The position numbers and the translations under genes are program-made. Shown one piece after another: positions 19,777 through 28,083 of a DNA stretch of 64,000 nucleotides. The stretch is from Svornostia abyssi. GTDB lineage: Bacteria; Actinomycetota; Thermoleophilia; Solirubrobacterales; Solirubrobacteraceae. The number at the start of each line of letters is the position of its first letter. Position 1 is the first letter of the stretch. The stretch covers positions 4,712,001 through 4,776,000 of the forward strand of contig CP088295.1 of NCBI GenBank assembly GCA_024666565.1. The letters are read 5' to 3'. Below the pieces are notes generated by a model. That model did not search any database. It saw only the letters and a program-made list of their open reading frames with translations, and was not told where the DNA came from.

Positions 19777-21095
19777 CCGCCACACCCCCCGGCCCGGGCG
19801 AGCTGCCCCGTCGCGTCGCGCAGCTCGCCCGCGCACGCCTGGCGCGCCAGGTCGGCTGCGCCCGGGACCACGTTCGTCATGCCGAGCAGGCCGTTGACGA
19901 TGTCGCCGCTGATGCGCGCGTAATGCCCCGCCCCGTACAGGGAGTTCTGACCGAGGTCCTGGTACGGCGCCAGCGCGCCGGTGAGCCCCGCGCCGGCGGA
20001 GAGGAACTGCCGGTACGCGGGCTGGCCGAGCCGCGAGCGCTTGTGCAGCGACGGCAGCGCGCGCTGGTCCAGATCGTCGACCGCCGACCCGATCGGCTTG
20101 ATCAACGCGCGCATCGCGGGCGCAGAGGTCGCAAGGTCCGACAGGACGAGTTGCAGGTCGCGCGCCAGCGGCGGGGCATCGCGCAGCACCGGGACCGAGC
20201 GGCGCAGCAGCGGGCCCGCGGACTGCAGCAGCGGCGTGGCCTCGTCGAGCACCGGGCCGGCCTTCCCGGTCGCGTCGTTGATCCGCCGGGTGACGGAGAC
20301 GAGCGTCGATGCGCTGTCGCGCAGCTCGGCGACCGCGCCCGGGAGCGCAACGAGCGTGGCGTCGAGCGCCTGGTAGTCGTCAGCGCCGACGGCCGCGAGC
20401 GTCTGCTCGGCGTCACGGACGACCTTCGCCATCTGCGGCGCCCGGGATCCCAGGGCGGGAGCGGCCAGCGACAGGTCACGGACCGACCGGCGCAGCTCGT
20501 CGCCGCGGGGTCCCTGCGCGGCGCGCGCGGCGGGCTTGGTGGCGCGCAGCGCGCCGGGCGCCTGCGACAGCGTCGTGCCGAGGGCGGTCTCGGCCTCCGG
20601 CGTCGCCGTCTTGGCCTGCTCGGAGACGATGCCCTGAATCGCCTCACGGCGCGGCGCGTCCAGGCCACGCAGCGACTCGTCGAGCGCGACGTACACCCAC
20701 GACTGGTCCTTCGGGATCGGCCGGTCGCCGAGCGTGCCGGCCGACGGCGTGCCCGGGTCGAGATCGACGAACGCGTCACCCTCGAACGCGGCGTGCGGGC
20801 GCAGCGACGCGGTCGCGTCGGCGTACACCTCCCCGACGTCCTCCGTGAGGATCAGCTCGATCTTCGCGTCGTCGCCGACGCGCACCACCTCGCCGACCTT
20901 GCCGACGTTGACACCCGCGACACGCACGTCGCGGTTGACCTTCGCCAGGCCCTTCGCCTCGTCGAAGACGACCCACACGGTCGGGTCCTCGCGCCACGGC
21001 TCCGGACGCACGGTGCCGATGACCACGAGCACGGGAATGACGATGAGGATCGCCAGGCCGACGAGCCGGCGCCGGGTGAGCTTCTCGTTCAGCAC
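19773..21095 (-). CDS. MCE-family lipid transport protein (fourth mce gene, MceD-like)
   Basis: A 440-residue protein opening VLNEKLTRRRLVGLAILIVI, i.e. a short basic leader and one membrane helix. The MCE domain is at about 35-115 (DVRVAGVNVGKVGEVVRVGD), and the helical remainder ends in a Cys pair around QACAGEL and GGCGG. The start is taken as GTG 21095, which overlaps the end of the previous gene by 7 bases and has GGAG just upstream. An ATG at 21164 would lie deep inside the previous gene and add no MCE homology. Confidence 0.9.
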   Translation of the reverse strand: MLNEKLTRRRLVGLAILIVIPVLVVIGTVRPEPWREDPTVWVVFDEAKGLAKVNRDVRVAGVNVGKVGEVVRVGDDAKIELILTEDVGEVYADATASLRPHAAFEGDAFVDLDPGTPSAGTLGDRPIPKDQSWVYVALDESLRGLDAPRREAIQGIVSEQAKTATPEAETALGTTLSQAPGALRATKPAARAAQGPRGDELRRSVRDLSLAAPALGSRAPQMAKVVRDAEQTLAAVGADDYQALDATLVALPGAVAELRDSASTLVSVTRRINDATGKAGPVLDEATPLLQSAGPLLRRSVPVLRDAPPLARDLQLVLSDLATSAPAMRALIKPIGSAVDDLDQRALPSLHKRSRLGQPAYRQFLSAGAGLTGALAPYQDLGQNSLYGAGHYARISGDIVNGLLGMTNVVPGAADLARQACAGELRDATGQLARAGGCGG

Positions 21096-22378
21096 TGTCC
21101 GCGCTCCGCAGCGTCCTGCCGGGACGTGCCCGGCGCCGGGTAGGGGTTGCGCGGCGTCCCGCACGTGAAGATCGGCCCGAAGCGCAGCGCCGGGTGGCCG
21201 GGGGCGGTGAAGCCCTCCGCGTAGGGCTTGGTGGCCACGGCCTCCAGCCCCTTCACGCCGGCGAGCAGGTCGGCGCGGTAGGCCGTGAGCACGTCGGTGA
21301 TCGCGGTGATCGGGGCGACGGTCGGCCCGAGCAGCTGCACCGGTCCGCGCAGCGCGTACATCGCGCGCGGGCCGCTCGCCAGCGCGTCCGCTGCGACCGG
21401 GCCCAGCTGCGTGGCGGCCCGGCGCAGCTCCGGGCTGCTGGCCAGCGCGCGGCGCAGCACCGGCAGCTCGGCGGCCAGGCTCTCCGTCGCCGGGGTCACG
21501 TCGCGCGTGAGCTGGTTGAGCTGCGTCAGGAGCGCGTCGAGCTCCGGGCTCACCGCGTCGAGGCGCTCGAGCAGCGGCGCGGTGGTGTCCACCGTCGCCG
21601 CGAGGTCCTCGCGGCGGCGGGCGACGGCCTGCAGGGTCACACTGGTGTCTGCCAGTGCGGCGGGAAGGTCCCGCCCGTCGCCCACCAGCCCGCGAGCGAC
21701 ACGCTGACCGCCGGTGATCAGGCCGGTCAGCTCGCCGTCTTCGGGCGTCAGCGCGCCGGCCACCGGCACGCCTTCGTCCAACATCTTCGGCAGCTGCTTC
21801 GCCGCCGCGTTCAAGGTCTCGCCCTGGCTCAGCACCGCGGCGCCGCTCGTGCGCAGCGTGCCCGCGAGCGCGTCGCGGGTTGCGGCGTCGAACGTCTCCG
21901 CCGCCTCGGGCAGCGTGGTCCCGCTCGTGACGTTCGCGCGGAGGATCGTCGCGCCCTCGTCGAGCGGCTCGTCACCGGCGGGGCGCAGCTCCACGAACGT
22001 CAGGCCCGACGCCGGGCGCACGCGCACCCGGGCGGTCGTCGCCGCGCCGACCGGCCAGAACTCCGGGAGGATCTCGACTTCCAGCCGCGAGCCGCCGTCC
22101 ACCGGGCGGGCGCTCTTCACGATGCCCGCGCGCTGGCCGGCGATGCGGATCTGGTCGGCCGTGTCGACGGGGACCGCGTCGTCGGGGAGCTCGACGACGA
22201 GCGCGTACCGCTTCTGGAACGGCACGCCGTTGACCGACAGCAGAATGACCCAGGAGACGAACCCGAGCACGACGAGCGCCGCCAGGCCGAGCGCGCGCGG
22301 GTGCTGCATGGCAGGCGTGACGAGCGCGACGAGCGGCCGCTTCGGGCGATGCGTGGGTGTCCGTGCGTCGCGGGTCAT
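21089..22378 (-). CDS. MCE-family lipid transport protein (third mce gene, MceC-like)
   Basis: A 429-residue protein with a polar leader of about 30 residues, one membrane helix (LGLAALVVLGFVSWVILL), and an MCE domain at about 50-135 (DQIRIAGQRAGIVKSARPV). A long helical domain with Thr/Leu-rich repeats follows, and the tail is Cys-containing (IFTCGTPRNPYP). ATG 22378 overlaps the previous stop by 4 bases. The helical regions of the six subunits are expected to line a hydrophobic channel. Confidence 0.92.
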   Translation of the reverse strand: MTRDARTPTHRPKRPLVALVTPAMQHPRALGLAALVVLGFVSWVILLSVNGVPFQKRYALVVELPDDAVPVDTADQIRIAGQRAGIVKSARPVDGGSRLEVEILPEFWPVGAATTARVRVRPASGLTFVELRPAGDEPLDEGATILRANVTSGTTLPEAAETFDAATRDALAGTLRTSGAAVLSQGETLNAAAKQLPKMLDEGVPVAGALTPEDGELTGLITGGQRVARGLVGDGRDLPAALADTSVTLQAVARRREDLAATVDTTAPLLERLDAVSPELDALLTQLNQLTRDVTPATESLAAELPVLRRALASSPELRRAATQLGPVAADALASGPRAMYALRGPVQLLGPTVAPITAITDVLTAYRADLLAGVKGLEAVATKPYAEGFTAPGHPALRFGPIFTCGTPRNPYPAPGTSRQDAAERGQC

Positions 22379-23754
22379 CGCATGAGGTAGTCGAGGACCT
22401 GGAGCTGCGGATCGTCGGGCTGGTCCTTCGCGCCCGGCGCCTGCTTCTGCCCGGCGCGCAGGTTCACCGGGACGAGCGCGTCGACGCCCTGGCCGAGCAG
22501 CCGCGCCAGACACCCCGGCCGGATCGGGATACCGAACGTCTCGCAGCTCAGCACGACGCCGGTGCGCATCCACATGCGGCGGGGATCGACGTTCGGGGTG
22601 GTGGGCTGGTCGCCGCGCTCGACGGCGACCGCGCCGAGGCCTGTCTGGCCCTTTGGGTCGGTGCCGTAGCTGCTCGCCCCGAACAACGCCTTCGCGCCGT
22701 CGCCGAACACCGGCGAGAGCACCTCCAGCAGGCCGGAGGCGGGGAGCAGCACGTCGACGGGATCGAGGTCCTTGAGCTGGCCCGTCACGGGCTTGGCGGC
22801 GACGAGCGTGCGGCGCAGCTGGTCGAAGACCGGGGCGAGCACGCGGACCGACGTCGCCGCGTCACGGGCGAACGGGGCGATGAGCGGTGCGGCGGCGCGC
22901 AGCTCGGGCGCCGCGTCGGCGAGGGTGCGGGCCAGCGGCTGAGCGCGATCGGCGAGCTGGCCGACCTGGGTGAGCGTGCGCCGGGTCGCCGCCATGCCTT
23001 CCGGCGCCCGGTCGAGCGCGCGGTCCAGCTGCGGGGTCTGCGCGGCCGCGCTCGTCAGCAGCCCGTCGAGCGCGTCGGTTCCCGCCTCGATGTCCTGCGT
23101 CGAGTCGGCGAGCTGGCCGGTGAGCCGCTGCGCGTCGGTGACCACCGCGCGCAGGTCGACCTCCTGCCCGTCGAGCTCGGCGAGCAGGTCGTCGAGCGCC
23201 TCCATCCCCGGCCGGATCTGGAGCATCGCCTCGTTGAGGTCCGACCCGCGCTTCTCGACGGCGAGACTCAGCTCGGTCATCAGCGCCTGCACGCCCTGGC
23301 GTTCGGGCTCGCGGAACGTGCTGAACAGCTCATCGAGTCGCGGCAGGGCGATCGTCCGGGCCACCGGGATGGACCCCTCCAGCGCCTCCTCCTCGTCGCC
23401 CAGTTCGAGGGCGACGTAGGTGTCACCCAGGATGTCGTGCTGGCGGATCGCCGCGCTCGCGTCGGTCCGGGGCACGGCGACATCGCGGGTGAGCCGGAGG
23501 CCGACGTCGGCGGTGCCCTGGTCGGTCAGGTCGACGCTCTCCACCGTGCCCGCGACCGCGCCCGACACGCGGACCGTCATCCCGGGCACGAGCGGCCAGG
23601 CGTTCTTGAACTCCGCCTTGACGAGCGATCCGCCGAGCGCGCCGCGCTGGGAGACGAGCAGCTTCCCGCTGGAGAGCACGTAGAGCAGGCCGAGCGCGAA
23701 GACGAGCGACAGCACCATCGTCCAGCCCGCCCACCTGGCGATCCGCGGATTCAC
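22375..23754 (-). CDS. MCE-family lipid transport protein (second mce gene, MceB-like)
   Basis: A 459-residue protein starting with GTG 23754 (VNPRIARWAGWT). Features are one membrane helix (TMVLSLVFALGLLYVL), an MCE domain at about 45-130 (GMTVRVSGAVAGTVESVDL), a long helical region, and a tail with a Cys pair (SCETFGIPIRPGC). The GTGA overlap with the previous gene argues for this start over the upstream ATG. Part of an uninterrupted eight-gene transcription unit. Confidence 0.92.
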   Translation of the reverse strand: MNPRIARWAGWTMVLSLVFALGLLYVLSSGKLLVSQRGALGGSLVKAEFKNAWPLVPGMTVRVSGAVAGTVESVDLTDQGTADVGLRLTRDVAVPRTDASAAIRQHDILGDTYVALELGDEEEALEGSIPVARTIALPRLDELFSTFREPERQGVQALMTELSLAVEKRGSDLNEAMLQIRPGMEALDDLLAELDGQEVDLRAVVTDAQRLTGQLADSTQDIEAGTDALDGLLTSAAAQTPQLDRALDRAPEGMAATRRTLTQVGQLADRAQPLARTLADAAPELRAAAPLIAPFARDAATSVRVLAPVFDQLRRTLVAAKPVTGQLKDLDPVDVLLPASGLLEVLSPVFGDGAKALFGASSYGTDPKGQTGLGAVAVERGDQPTTPNVDPRRMWMRTGVVLSCETFGIPIRPGCLARLLGQGVDALVPVNLRAGQKQAPGAKDQPDDPQLQVLDYLMR

Positions 23755-25064
23755 GGCGTCCGCTCCTTGGCCGGCGTCTTCGCGTTCTCGGGCGCGACCC
23801 ACGGCTTGCCACCGACGAACGACTCGGCGAAGTCCCGCCACGGCTGGTTCCCGACCGCGCCGGGCACGCGGTCGAACGGCGCCTCGAGCTGGCCCGCCCG
23901 GTTCTCATCCGGCTGGACGGTGTTCTCGGGCGCGGGGGTGGCGACGAACATGAACCGCGCCGCGTGGCCGTTGACGTCGAAGTTGCTCAGCGCGTCGCCG
24001 AGCAGCGGCAGCCAGCCGAGCGCGTCGGGGGCGCGGGCGCGCATCTCGTCGAGGATCGGCGCGAACTGCTGCAGCGCGCCGGGCAGGCGTTGCACGACCG
24101 GCGTCGCCTCGCGCAGGAGCGGACGCAGCGCCTCCATCTGGGCGGGGGCGGTCTCGGTGAGGTTCTGCGCCTCGGTCAGCGCGGGCGGCGCGGCCTCGAG
24201 CAGGCGACGGACGGTGGGGGCCTGCTCCCGGATCTCCTGCGCCGCGGGGCCGGCTGCGCGCGCGAGGCGCCGCAGCTCCGGCGTGGTGGCGTTCAGCTCG
24301 TCGAGCGCGCGGCGCGCGCCACGCAGCCCCGGGCCGAGCCCGTCGACGGTCGCGCCGAGTTCCCGCTGCCTGCGCGCCGTCACGGCAAGCGTCCCCGCAA
24401 CGCGGTCGGCCACGGCCTGCAGTCCCTCGGGGTCCTGCGCCAGCTCGCTGACCAGCGTGCGGCTCTCGCGCACCAGCCGGCGCAGCGCAGGCCCATCGGC
24501 GGCGAGGTCGGCGACGAGCGCGTTCGTCTCGCGCAGCGCCCCGTCGGTGTGGCGCAACGATGCCGACAGGTCGCCCCCGTGGCCTCGCAGGCCGCGGTCC
24601 AGCGACGCGGAGATCCGGCGCACGTCGGTGCGCAGCTCGGGCGTGAGCATGGAGAGTGCGTCGTCGAGTTCGACGGGCTGGTCGGTGACATCGAGGCCGA
24701 GCACGGCGCCGTCACCGAGCACGCGCCCGGACCCGCTCGTCATCTCCACGTAGCGGTTGAGCTGGCCGGCCTGCGACAGCATGCGGAGGTTCGCCGTCGC
24801 GCCCTCGTGCACGACGTAGTCGTCCTCGAGCTGCACCGTGACGACGGGCTTGTCGTCCTCCCCGAGCGTGACCTCCTCGACCACGCCGACCTTCACGCTC
24901 CCGGCGCGCACTTCGGCGCCCGCGATCAGGCCGTTCGCGCTCTCGAACTTCACGGCGATCGTCTGGCCGGAGGGCCCGCCGCCGGACAGCACGATCACGG
25001 CGCCGGCGATGAGCACCGCGACCGCCAGGATCCCCGGGACGATGATGCGCGCGCGGGCCTTCAC
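23751..25064 (-). CDS. MCE-family lipid transport protein (first mce gene, MceA-like)
   Basis: A 437-residue protein starting with GTG 25064 (VKARARIIVPG). It has one membrane helix, an MCE domain at about 38-125 (GAEVRAGSVKVGVVEEVTL), and a helical domain with many Leu/Arg heptads. A Pro-rich tail that lacks the Cys pair of its siblings ends in NAKTPAKERTP. The GTGA overlap with the upstream YrbE gene sets the start. As the first MCE subunit after the permeases it corresponds in position to MceA. Confidence 0.92.
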   Translation of the reverse strand: MKARARIIVPGILAVAVLIAGAVIVLSGGGPSGQTIAVKFESANGLIAGAEVRAGSVKVGVVEEVTLGEDDKPVVTVQLEDDYVVHEGATANLRMLSQAGQLNRYVEMTSGSGRVLGDGAVLGLDVTDQPVELDDALSMLTPELRTDVRRISASLDRGLRGHGGDLSASLRHTDGALRETNALVADLAADGPALRRLVRESRTLVSELAQDPEGLQAVADRVAGTLAVTARRQRELGATVDGLGPGLRGARRALDELNATTPELRRLARAAGPAAQEIREQAPTVRRLLEAAPPALTEAQNLTETAPAQMEALRPLLREATPVVQRLPGALQQFAPILDEMRARAPDALGWLPLLGDALSNFDVNGHAARFMFVATPAPENTVQPDENRAGQLEAPFDRVPGAVGNQPWRDFAESFVGGKPWVAPENAKTPAKERTP

Positions 25065-25840
25065 GCGACCGGCAGATTCGGATCGATGCCCCAGAAGACC
25101 AGCGTCAGCGCCGTGTTCGCGAAGGTCGCGAGGACGAGGTTCACGCCCATCGATCTCGCCGTGGCCATGCCCACCTCGACGGGTCCTCCGCGCACGGTGA
25201 AGCCGAAGTACAGCGAGACGCTGATCACGAGGAGCGCGATCGTCAGTCCCTTGATCGCCGAATAGATGAGGTCGAGCGGACTGAGGGCCGCGTAGAAGCC
25301 GATCTCGAACGTGCCGGCCGAGACGTCGGCGAAGTACGCCACGGCCACGAGCCACGCGCCGAACTGCCCCGCCATGACCGCGACGGCGTAGATCAGCGGC
25401 ACCATGAGCAGCGCCGCTGCGAGCCGCGTGCTGACGAGGTAGGAGATCGCCGGGATGCCCATGACCTCGATGGCGTCGACCTCCTCACGGACCCGCATCG
25501 AGCCGAGCTCGGCGACGATGCCGCACCCGACCTTCGCGGCGAGGATGAAGCCGAAGATGAACGGCACGACCTCGCGCGTGGTGCAGAACGCGGTGAACAC
25601 GCCGATGGAGGATCCGCCGCCGAGCGCGCGCGTCGCGGCGGAGGCCTCCAGGCCGCACGCGCTGCCCATGAGGAACGCCATGAGGACGATGACGAGCGTG
25701 CTGCCGAGCGCGAGGATGCCCGCCTGCCGCAGGACCTCGCCGGTGTACGGGCGCAGCCCGCCCATGCCGCGCGTGGCCGCGGCGACGAACGCGGCGTAGT
25801 CGCCGACCTCGTAGAGCGGATCGGGCTTGCGCGCGCTCAC
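25061..25840 (-). CDS. YrbE/MlaE-family lipid ABC permease, second copy (YrbEB)
   Basis: A 259-residue integral membrane protein with about five to six helices. It carries the MlaE signature region AELGSMRVREEVDAIEVMGI, a cytoplasmic loop that docks the ATPase. MlaE permeases pair with MCE tubes to move phospholipids, sterols or fatty acids. GTG 25840 overlaps the stop of the first yrbE copy. No mce-specific ATPase gene (mceG/mlaF) is present in this operon, so the energy-coupling subunit must be encoded elsewhere, as in mycobacteria. Confidence 0.93.
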   Translation of the reverse strand: MSARKPDPLYEVGDYAAFVAAATRGMGGLRPYTGEVLRQAGILALGSTLVIVLMAFLMGSACGLEASAATRALGGGSSIGVFTAFCTTREVVPFIFGFILAAKVGCGIVAELGSMRVREEVDAIEVMGIPAISYLVSTRLAAALLMVPLIYAVAVMAGQFGAWLVAVAYFADVSAGTFEIGFYAALSPLDLIYSAIKGLTIALLVISVSLYFGFTVRGGPVEVGMATARSMGVNLVLATFANTALTLVFWGIDPNLPVA

Positions 25841-26670
25841 CGCTGCACCGCGATGTCGGGGTACATGGCGAGGAACAGGGCGGAGTACAGGAGCCCGACG
25901 GCGGCGCACCCGACGATGCACGCGACGACGCACTCGTTGACCGCGCGGCCGACGCCCTCCGCCCCGCCGCTGACGGCCAGCCCCTTGTACGAGGCGATGA
26001 TGCCGATGATCGCGCCGAAGACGACGGCCTTCAGCTCACTCGCCCACAGGTCGAGCCAGCTGGTGTTCGCGAGGAACTGGGCGACGAAGCTCTCGTGGCT
26101 GGCGTCGTAGAAGCCGACGATGCCGAGGTACGCGCCGAGGCAGCCGGCCATGAACCCGACCATGTTCAGCACCGGCATCATGAGCACGAGGGCGACGACC
26201 CGCGGGAGCACGAGGTTGCGCACCGGCTCGACGCCGAGCACGGACAGCGCGTCGAGCTCGTCGCGGATCTTCCGCGCGCCGAGCTCGGCGGTGATCATCG
26301 TGCCGATCGCGCCGGCCGCGACGGAGGCGGTCACGAGCACGCCCAGCTCGCGGAGGAACGCGACGGGCACGGTGGCCGCGGCGCGATCGATCGCGCCGAG
26401 TGAGGAGAGCACGCCACCGGCGGAGATGCCTGCGGCGGAGAACCCGAACGCGAGGTCCACGACGATGAGCGTGAGCAGCACGCGCTGCAGAATCGTCACC
26501 GATTGGATCGTCAACTCTCGGCGCCACGACGTCCCACGGCTGAGCAGCTCTGCACCGCAGCGCAAGCCCAGCGCCACCATGGCTCCCATGCGGTCAATCC
26601 ACAGCCATGGCGGGACGTCCGAGGCGACCGGCACGGCGCCGGCGGCCCTGCTTCTCCCCATTGGCCGCAT
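25837..26670 (-). CDS. YrbE/MlaE-family lipid ABC permease, first copy (YrbEA), operon leader
   Basis: A 277-residue permease and first gene of the mce operon. The MlaE signature is AELGARKIRDELDALSVLGV, and membrane helices follow the conserved N-terminal Trp/Arg region (LWIDRMGAMVALGLR). Several starts are possible (ATG 26670, 26661, 26589, 26580). I favour 26670 because homologues usually carry residues before the Trp-Ile-Asp-Arg-Met-Gly block; this is uncertain. The 90 bases up to the divergent PucR gene hold the shared operator-like palindrome. Confidence 0.88.
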   Translation of the reverse strand: MRPMGRSRAAGAVPVASDVPPWLWIDRMGAMVALGLRCGAELLSRGTSWRRELTIQSVTILQRVLLTLIVVDLAFGFSAAGISAGGVLSSLGAIDRAAATVPVAFLRELGVLVTASVAAGAIGTMITAELGARKIRDELDALSVLGVEPVRNLVLPRVVALVLMMPVLNMVGFMAGCLGAYLGIVGFYDASHESFVAQFLANTSWLDLWASELKAVVFGAIIGIIASYKGLAVSGGAEGVGRAVNECVVACIVGCAAVGLLYSALFLAMYPDIAVQR

Positions 26671-26723
26671 CCTGGCTACTGCCTCGATAGTCGGACGGGT
26701 GGCGGCGCCACTTGGGGGGACTG

Positions 26724-26747
26724 CAGCGGTGTGTTGACGCCACACCG
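26724..26747. promoter_or_regulatory. Operator-like palindrome between mce operon and PucR gene
   Basis: A perfect 7-bp inverted repeat CGGTGTG-N7-CACACCG (26727-26747) inside CAGCGGTGTG-N6-CCACAC. It abuts the -10 element of the pucR-type gene and lies about 55 bases upstream of yrbEA. Its location suits autoregulation plus control of the mce operon. The same extended sequence recurs at 8733-8754 and a shorter form at 31477-31495. Confidence 0.65.
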
Positions 26748-26753
26748 TACGAT
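26748..26753 (+). promoter_or_regulatory. -10 element (TACGAT) of the PucR gene, leaderless
   Basis: TACGAT ends exactly 7 bases before the ATG at 26761, and no Shine-Dalgarno is present, so the mRNA should begin at the start codon. The palindrome 26727-26747 occupies the -35 position. Confidence 0.6.
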
Positions 26754-26760
26754 TCTGACT

Positions 26761-27930
26761 ATGAACGCTGTCAACTCGTGGCAGGACGCAGTGCTCGCCG
26801 GCGGCCAGGACGTCGGCATCGACGGTCTTGCCGAGATCGTCGTCAACGCGATGGTGGACGAACTGCCCGTCCTGCAGGACGACCCCGACCTCGTCGAGGG
26901 CGCCCGCAGCAGCTCGGCGGCGAACATCGCCGTGGTCGTCGAGATGGCTGAAGGCACCGTGTCGCTCGGCGACCTCGAACCGCCACCGCAGGCCAGCGCG
27001 TTCGCCCGCGAGCTCGCGCGACGCAACGTGCCGGTCGCCGACCTCGGGCACGCCTACCGCGTCGCCCAGCGGTCCCTCTGGCGCTGGGCGCTCGACGAGG
27101 TCCACTCCCGCGTCGACGACCCGCTCATCGTCGCGAAAGCCGTCGAGGAACTCGCCGACGCGGTGTTCGCCACCGGCGACGTCTTCATCACGAGCGTGAT
27201 GCAGCGCTACGCGCTGGAGCGCGACCGCTGGCTGCGCAGCGCCGAAGCCGTCCGCGCCGCCACGGTCCAGGAGCTGTTGCACGGCGGACCGGTCGACGTC
27301 GCGGCCGCGAGCAAGCGGCTGCGCTACGAGCTGCGGCAGGAGCACGAGGGCTACGTCGTCTGGGCCGAGGGCGACAGCGCGCTGCCCGAGGCGGCGGCCG
27401 CCGCCGTGGGCGGGCCGCGCGCGCTCGTCGTGCCGATGGGCGTCGGCGTCGTCGCCGGATGGGCGCCCGCGGGCACGATCGACCCGTCCGCGGCCGGCAC
27501 CGCGTCGGTCGCCCTCGGGTCGCCCGGCGGCGGTGTGGCCGGCTTCCGCACGACCCACCACGAGGCGATGGAGGCGCGGCGCGTCGCCAAGCTCCTGCAC
27601 TGCAGCGCGACCCCGACGCGCTACGACGAGATCGCGCTCCTCGGGCTGCTGACCCAGGATCTCGCCCAGGCGCAGATGTTCGCCGAGCGCCGGCTCGGGC
27701 CGCTCATCGGCGACGACGACGGGACCCAGCGGCTCGCCGAGACGCTCCAGACCGTCCTGGAGGAACGCGGCAGCCCGCGGCGGGCAGCCAAGCGACTGGG
27801 CGTCCACGAGAACACGGTCGCCAAGCGCCTGCGGACGATCGAGTCGCTCATCGGCGAGAAGGCCGACGGCCCTCCCGCCGAGCTGCTCGCGGCGCTGCTG
27901 ATCCGCGACGCGTTGCGCGCGCGGTCCTAG
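26761..27930 (+). CDS. PucR/CdaR-type transcriptional regulator, divergent from the mce operon
   Basis: A 389-residue regulator. The first 170 residues form a helical sensor-like region (LGHAYRVAQRSLWRWALDEV). A GGDEF-like middle region typical of PucR/CdaR proteins follows (about 190-300). The C-terminus is a Fis-like HTH of the PucR type (RAAKRLGVHENTVAKRLRTI). Family members respond to small molecules and often control the divergent operon. Divergence from mce, autoregulatory placement of a palindrome, and recurrence of that site at two other lipid loci suggest it controls lipid uptake and breakdown. That is inference. Confidence 0.9.
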   Translation: MNAVNSWQDAVLAGGQDVGIDGLAEIVVNAMVDELPVLQDDPDLVEGARSSSAANIAVVVEMAEGTVSLGDLEPPPQASAFARELARRNVPVADLGHAYRVAQRSLWRWALDEVHSRVDDPLIVAKAVEELADAVFATGDVFITSVMQRYALERDRWLRSAEAVRAATVQELLHGGPVDVAAASKRLRYELRQEHEGYVVWAEGDSALPEAAAAAVGGPRALVVPMGVGVVAGWAPAGTIDPSAAGTASVALGSPGGGVAGFRTTHHEAMEARRVAKLLHCSATPTRYDEIALLGLLTQDLAQAQMFAERRLGPLIGDDDGTQRLAETLQTVLEERGSPRRAAKRLGVHENTVAKRLRTIESLIGEKADGPPAELLAALLIRDALRARS

Positions 27931-27945
27931 CGGGTCGCGGCCGAC

Positions 27946-27991
27946 ATCGGGGCGGCAACCGGGTCCTATGGTCCCCGATTCCCGACCGGAT
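27946..27991. repeat. 46-base REP-like palindrome, copy 2
   Basis: An element of the same length as 15538-15583, matching its reverse complement at 38 of 46 positions (shared ATCGGG-CGGCAACCGGGT left half and TTCCCGACC right half). It starts 15 bases after the pucR-type stop and ends 92 bases before a leaderless gene, much as copy 1 ends 84 bases before one. The inner hairpin is GGGTCC-TAT-GGTCCC with one mismatch. Confidence 0.6.
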
Positions 27992-28070
27992 CCGCTCCGC
28001 CGTGGCCGGAGCACACCGGCCGCGGGAAGCGGTGTCCCGAAGCCCCTGCTCGCACCCGTGGACGCGTGCC

Positions 28071-28076
28071 TATGCT
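28071..28076 (+). promoter_or_regulatory. -10 element (TATGCT) of a leaderless promoter
   Basis: TATGCT followed by exactly 7 bases and then the ATG of the GXWXG protein gene, with no ribosome-binding site. An outward-facing ACACCG-N11-CGGTGT pair (28013-28035) lies just upstream and may be a variant of the shared operator. Confidence 0.55.
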
Positions 28077-28083
28077 CCGCCGC

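Noticed and set aside
27931..28083. Riboswitch or structured leader upstream of the GXWXG gene
   Set aside because: The transcript appears leaderless, and the only strong structure is the palindrome shared with 15538-15583.
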